Below, one piece after another: positions 63,420-64,000 of a DNA stretch of 64,000 nucleotides. Position 1 is the stretch's first letter, and the number at the start of each line of letters is the position of its first letter. Source of the stretch: Lamellibrachia satsuma (taxonomy: Eukaryota > Annelida > Polychaeta > Sabellida > Siboglinidae). The stretch is taken from positions 13,524,507 to 13,588,506 of the forward strand of contig BSQZ01000004.1 in NCBI GenBank assembly GCA_033239005.1. Reading direction: 5' to 3'. A program made the position numbers and the translations under genes. The notes beneath the pieces are model-generated. The model did no database searches and was not told where the DNA came from. It saw only the letters and a list, made by a program, of their open reading frames with translations.

Positions 63420-63917
63420 GGGAAGCGCTTCATGTCCATCGACCGTCGGGGACTCGGAAAGAAGATCAAGAACCAAGCAAATAAGATTAAGAACAAAGCA
63501 AAGAACAAATTGAACAAAGTTGCAAGGGCAGCTGGAAGACAGAACAAAGACCGTCGGGGGCTCGGAAAGAAGATCAAGAACAAAGCAAATAAGATTAAGA
63601 ACAATGCGAAGAACAAATTGAACAAAGTTGCAAGGGCAGCTGGAAGACAGAACAAAGACCGTCGGGGGCTCGGAAAGAAGATCAAGAACAAAGCAAAGAA
63701 GCTTAAGAACAAAGCGAAGAACAAATTGAACAAAGTTGCAAGTGCAGCTGTAAGACAGAACAAAGACCGTCGGGGGCTTGGAAAGAAGATCAAGAACAAA
63801 GCAAAGAAGCTTAAGAACAAAGCGAAGAACAAATTGAGTAAAGTTGCAAGTGCAGCTGGAAAGGTGAGCCAAGAAGAAATCGTAGAATTCCTTCCATCAT
63901 CTACTCTGACTGGGTAA
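63420..63917 (+). CDS. Exon with four 36-residue lysine-rich amphipathic repeats
   Basis: A strong acceptor (CTTTCTTTGCAG) opens phase 0 at GKRFMSI. Four 108-bp units follow, each starting DRRGLGKKIKNKA and ending NKLNKVA(R/S)AA and RQNK or similar. Lysines recur every three to four positions among Ala/Leu/Ile/Val, which predicts cationic amphipathic helices. DRR precedes each unit and GKR precedes the first, so dibasic cleavage could free near-identical ~34-mers starting GLGKK. The frame closes at TAA 63915-63917 after VSQEEIVEFLPSSTLTG, or the exon may end at donor GTGAGC (63864). Such multi-copy precursors are typical of antimicrobial peptides, but this is inference. Confidence 0.8.
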   Translation, partial: GKRFMSIDRRGLGKKIKNQANKIKNKAKNKLNKVARAAGRQNKDRRGLGKKIKNKANKIKNNAKNKLNKVARAAGRQNKDRRGLGKKIKNKAKKLKNKAKNKLNKVASAAVRQNKDRRGLGKKIKNKAKKLKNKAKNKLSKVASAAGKVSQEEIVEFLPSSTLTG

Positions 63918-64000
63918 AAATCACGGCAACGCTTATATGAATTCGCCGTGATACGTCCTGGATTACGTCCAATACACAACCACAGCGTGTTGCATTACAA

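Overview
The window is a piece of an animal nuclear genome. It has GT/AG introns, non-LTR, Ty3-like and Penelope-like retroelements, tRNA-headed SINEs and very long (TA)n, (CA)n, (CAG)n and (TGCC)n tracts, with few genes in AT-rich DNA. A marine invertebrate, perhaps a lophotrochozoan, is my best guess, but no single feature proves it.

Layout. 1-9.2 kb: a satellite-like array of four full and one partial ~2.07 kb units. Each full unit joins a minus-strand Ty3-type gag/protease/RT remnant to a plus-strand Penelope-like GIY-YIG tail that ends in a hammerhead-ribozyme-like motif. 11.4-13.1 kb: a two-exon GT10 alpha-fucosyltransferase, the only conventional enzyme gene. 14.2-17 kb: a 5'-truncated CR1/L2-type LINE with one in-frame stop. 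17.9-24.9 kb: LINE fragments, a ~99 bp repeat array, a ~230 bp duplication and SINE remnants, with no convincing gene.

25-47.4 kb (minus strand) and 58.4-63.9 kb (plus strand) hold what I regard as the main discovery. They are two divergently oriented paralogous genes for secreted repeat-rich proteins. Each starts with a 129-nt signal-peptide exon, and about 160-175 bp of upstream promoter sequence is also related between the two. Downstream are many small symmetric phase-0 exons (21-120 nt, several exactly 36 nt) with good splice sites, as in the micro-exon genes known from schistosomes. In the minus-strand locus, exon cassettes have been tandemly amplified: five ~1 kb units carrying a basic 36-nt exon and a Gly/Ala/Ser/Pro 87-108-nt exon, and ~4.05 kb units carrying acidic, Pro-rich and Asp-rich exons. 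A 633-nt exon carries 12-residue GQGPSG-type repeats, and further exons are Ser/Glu/Gly-rich. The plus-strand gene ends in an exon with four copies of a 36-residue lysine-rich amphipathic unit, suggesting an antimicrobial-like or other cationic polyprotein.

The rest, including 47.6-58.2 kb, is intergenic: microsatellites, minisatellites, SINEs, an inverted-repeat pair and RT fragments. Splice structures are inferred from sequence only. Which exons are joined, and where transcripts end, cannot be decided without RNA data.
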